From Closterium sp. Naga37s-1 (Eukaryota > Streptophyta > Zygnematophyceae > Desmidiales > Closteriaceae): a stretch of 64,000 nt of DNA. Each line of letters starts with the position of its first letter. Within the stretch, counting starts at the first letter, position 1. Positions 61,048 through 64,000 of the stretch are shown in pieces. Where the stretch lies: contig CANJKZ010000172.1 in NCBI GenBank assembly GCA_947471745.1, positions 444,001-508,000 on the forward strand, written 5' to 3'. The translations under genes and the position numbers were made by a program. The notes beneath the pieces were generated by a model. That model saw nothing but the letters and a program-made list of their open reading frames with translations, searched no databases and was not told the DNA's origin.

Positions 61048-63484
61048 TTAATGCTGCCCATCGTCGCTCCTAGTGCTGCTGGTGCTTGCGGTGCCACCAG
61101 GAGCAGGCAGAGGCCTCCCTCTCTGCAGAATGATCTGCCGCAGTGTCATGCAGATGTTGCTGCGAGATGCTTCCTCTGCTCCTGCTCTTACTCCTGCCGC
61201 TCCTCCTGCTGCTGTTCCTGCAGCTGCTGATCTTGCAGACATTGCGGGTCTCCAAGATGTGGATGATTGGACAGGAGGAGGAGCAGAGGCTACTGCTGCT
61301 GGCGGTCGCAGCCTGCTGATGCTGTTGCCTGACAGAGAGCCGTGTCGCCCAGAGCTGCTGCTGCTGCGCTTGGAACCATAAGCAGCAGCTGTGGGTGCTG
61401 GTGCTGGTGCAGGAGCTTGAATGCAAGCCGGGGGAGCAGCAGCAGCAGTAGAAGGAGGAGCACCGTAAGCAGCACGAGCAGCAGAAGCAGCGCTGTTTCG
61501 AATGGTAGCGAGAGGGGTTCTTGTGGAGTGGCGAGCAATACCACCACTGCTGGTACTTCCACCACCACCACCACCACAAGCCCCACCAACAGCAGCACCA
61601 GAAGCACCAGCAGCAGCACCTCCCACACCGCCACCCCCGCTGCTGCGGCTGCTGCTGCTGATGTTACTACTGCTGGCCTTGAGCTGCCGCTGCCGAGTGG
61701 TATTTGTGTTGATTTTGACGGTGCTGCTGCTGTTACGCGTACCCGATGGCCTCAGCTGCCGATGGTTACCACCACCACCACCACCACCACCAGAAGCAGC
61801 AGCAGCACCACCACCACCATCAACCCAGCGGCCCCCAGCATTGTTACCACCACTACTACCTCCTCCCCCACTTCGCCGCACGCCTTGCCGCTCCTCCACC
61901 GTCCCCACCCTCATCATCTTCCCCCCAGGATCATTCCCTTGCACCGGCACTGCCACACTTCCCTCCTCCCCACCCTCCTGTCTCACTCCTCCTCCTCCTC
62001 CTCCTCCTCCGAATCCTCCTACTCCTCTGGCTCCTCCTCCTCTCTCTCCTCCTCCATCTCGTTCCATCATGCTGCGGCTGCGCTTGAAGGGAGAGGCAGA
62101 TGCGGCGAAGGCGTGTGCAGGAACATTGGACCAACCAAAGGGACTCATATCCAGACCTCCATCCCACATACCGCCATGCATCCCTCCCTCCATCTCCCCT
62201 CCCATACCCATACCCATGCCCATGCCCATGCCCATGGGCATGTCAACATGTGGCTCTGCAAGCATGGTAGAGATGTCATAATCCAGCTCCAACGCCTGCT
62301 CATGCGCCTGAAAGCTCTGCCCATGCGCACTAAAGCTCTGCTCGTGCGCCTGAAAGCCCTGCTCCTGCCCATGCGCACTGAAGTTCTCCACATAGGCATC
62401 AACGGCTTTCAGTTGCGCCTCAAAGAGCGAGAGCGCATGCGTGTCATTGGAAGAGTGCTGTCCCTGCTCGCCTGCCGCAGATTCTCCTGCTTCTCCTCCT
62501 CCTCCTCCTCCTCCTGCTGCTGCTGCTGCTGCTGCTGGTACAGGTGCTGCTGATAAGGTTGCTGGTGCTGCTTCCGATAGCGATGCAGCGGATGGGTCTC
62601 CAGTCTTCTCTCTGGTGTCACCGGGAGAAAAAACAGCTGAAGGCAGCTGTGAGCTGGGTGGTGGCATGGGGGTTGAATCCTCAGCATACCCGCCTGGCTG
62701 CATGGATTGGGGCAGCAGCCAGTCAGGCGGGTGATGCAGAGGATCCAAGTCCGTGCCACCACTTACAGACACATCCCGGTGACCAAGAGAAGCAGAGGCA
62801 GAAGAACCACGGGCTGTGGCAGAAGCAGCGGCAGAGACAGCAGCAGATGCAGCAGTAGATGGAGCGAGAGAACGGTCATGCCCCGGGGTAAGACCATTTA
62901 CAGCAGCATCGGAAACAGCAGCAGAAGGAGCAGCAGCAGCAGCAGCATCAGCATCAGCATCAGCATCAGCATCAGCAGCAGCATCAGCAGCAGCATCAGC
63001 AGCAGCATCAGCGTCATCAGCAGCGGGATTCTCCTCTTCTGCATGGCACTGCACATCATCCTGCGCGATCAGAAAATCCGGAAAATCCCCGAAATCAATC
63101 CCAAGGTCAAAGTCGTCGATATCAATACCACCCAGCTCTCCTGCTGCTCCACCCGCTGCTGCTGCCGCTGCTGCAGCGGCGGCAGAGAGTGGAGAGGTCC
63201 CGGAAAGAGGCGTGCAGCTGGAAAGAGGGCTAGTTCCGGACAGGGGTGTGTTGTTGGAGAGAGGAGTGTTGCCCGCACAAGGGGATAGCCAGATCTCTGG
63301 CTCATCCTCCTCCTCATCATCCAGCCATGTGGGGATGCCCGAGGCATGTGGTATTGCTGTAGCATCAACGCCAGGAGCGGTGGTAGTGGCACCAGCAGGA
63401 GCAGCTGCGCCAGCAGCTGGAGCATCAGCACCAGCAGCAGCAGCAGCTGCAGTCGCATGAGCAGGAACAAGTGCAGGGGCAGGC

Positions 63485-63546
<62 letters not shown>

Positions 63547-63990
63547 AGGGGTGAAATGGCGCCCCACACCACTGAAGCCACTCAACCCACTGGCGCTCTC
63601 ACCAGCCACCACCGTTGCTGCTGCTGCGCCGCCTAACATCTCCTTGCTGTTCCCAAACGAGTTGCTGCAGCGACCGCTGCTGCTGTTGCTCTTGGGACCT
63701 GTGGCAGAGAGGTCACCAGGTGCAGCAGGAGCAGGAGATGGAGGAGCAGCAGAAGCAGCAGCTGCAGCAGCAGCAGCAGGAGCAGGGGAAGGAGCCGAAG
63801 CAGGGGGGACTGGCGTGGAGTGATATGCAGGGGAAGAGGGGGATGGTAGCACATCCATCCCTGGCATATCCATGCCTTCATCGTCAGCACCATCGTTGGC
63901 ATCATCATCAGCATTATCGGCACCATCGCCATAGGCATCATAACCATCACCCAAACCTCCCTCCATCTCACCCTCCATCCCTCCCTCCAT
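61048..63990 (-). CDS. Ala/Ser/Gly-rich protein of unknown function (5' end likely outside window)
   Basis: 980 codons open on the minus strand from the ATG at 63988-63990 to a TAA. The frame stays open upstream to the window edge and reads the same Glu-Gly-Met repeat, so the true start may lie beyond. Acidic Asp/Ala segment first, then Pro/Ala repeats, poly-Ala, an acidic patch with DIDDFDLGIDFGDFPDFL (about 63080-63140), Ala/Asp repeats, PPDWLLPQSM, QAHEQ/SAHGQ repeats (62290-62390), Met-Gly repeats (about 62210-62240), a basic SPFKRSRSMM (about 62070), Gly- and Ser-rich stretches, TRTPLATIRNSA near 61500. No domain recognised; the mix of acidic, Gln/Ser and basic patches resembles disordered nuclear regulators. 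Introns inside cannot be excluded. Confidence 0.5.
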
Positions 63991-64000
63991 TTCTCCCTCT

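Overview
This window looks like retrotransposon-rich nuclear DNA of a green plant-lineage eukaryote. A streptophyte alga is my best guess. The evidence is (i) an intron-containing gene for a secreted phytocyanin, a streptophyte protein family, (ii) Ty1/copia elements of plant type with initiator-Met-tRNA primer sites, and (iii) a Ty3/gypsy element carrying a cytosine DNA methyltransferase, an arrangement reported from charophytes and dinoflagellates. Species assignment is inference. No bacterial operons, rRNA, tRNA or CRISPR arrays are visible.

Almost everything is LTR retrotransposon, several nested and dated by target-site duplications (TSDs). Copia-A (1-12180, +, degenerate, left end outside the window) is split in its reverse transcriptase by Copia-B (3700-10990, +, TSD ctgca). 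A 23-24 bp minisatellite (12530-13325) hosts NA-1 (13331-15532), a 2.2-kb non-coding LTR element with a strongly structured leader (TSD cgttc). A second non-coding element, LARD-1 (16011-27552, - strand, TSD gatcc), has its 5' LTR split by Copia-C (19995-27410, +, TSD tggct). Copia-D (28167-35565, -, TSD cgttc) follows. Gypsy-M (about 36394-42731, -) encodes Gag, three CCHC knuckles, protease, DNA methyltransferase, acidic spacer, RT, RNase H and integrase.

A unique-sequence island (44680-47820) holds the 5' part of a phytocyanin gene (46249-47820), cut off by Copia-E (47821-60562, -), which itself contains Copia-F (50339-56012, +, TSD aggga). The right edge (61048-63990, -) carries a long Ala/Ser/Gly-rich open frame of unknown function, probably a host gene.

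The copia elements share a layout: short LTRs (about 111-133 bp, 256 bp in Copia-F), PBS abutting the LTR, a hairpin plus GGGCCC palindrome just after it, GC-rich repeats in the leader, Gag with an atypical Cys/His knuckle, DSGA protease, integrase, a Gly/Ala/Glu/Pro-repeat linker, RT and RNase H, then a conserved 3' UTR ending in a hairpin that contains the polypurine tract. Most frames are broken only by one or two lesions, typically CAG-to-TAG changes or one-base slips in C tracts.

The most interesting item is Gypsy-M: the methyltransferase sits between protease and RT, so the element may once have methylated its own or host DNA. Also notable are the two coding-free LTR elements that keep complete cis signals, and conserved RNA-structure candidates at both ends of the copia elements.
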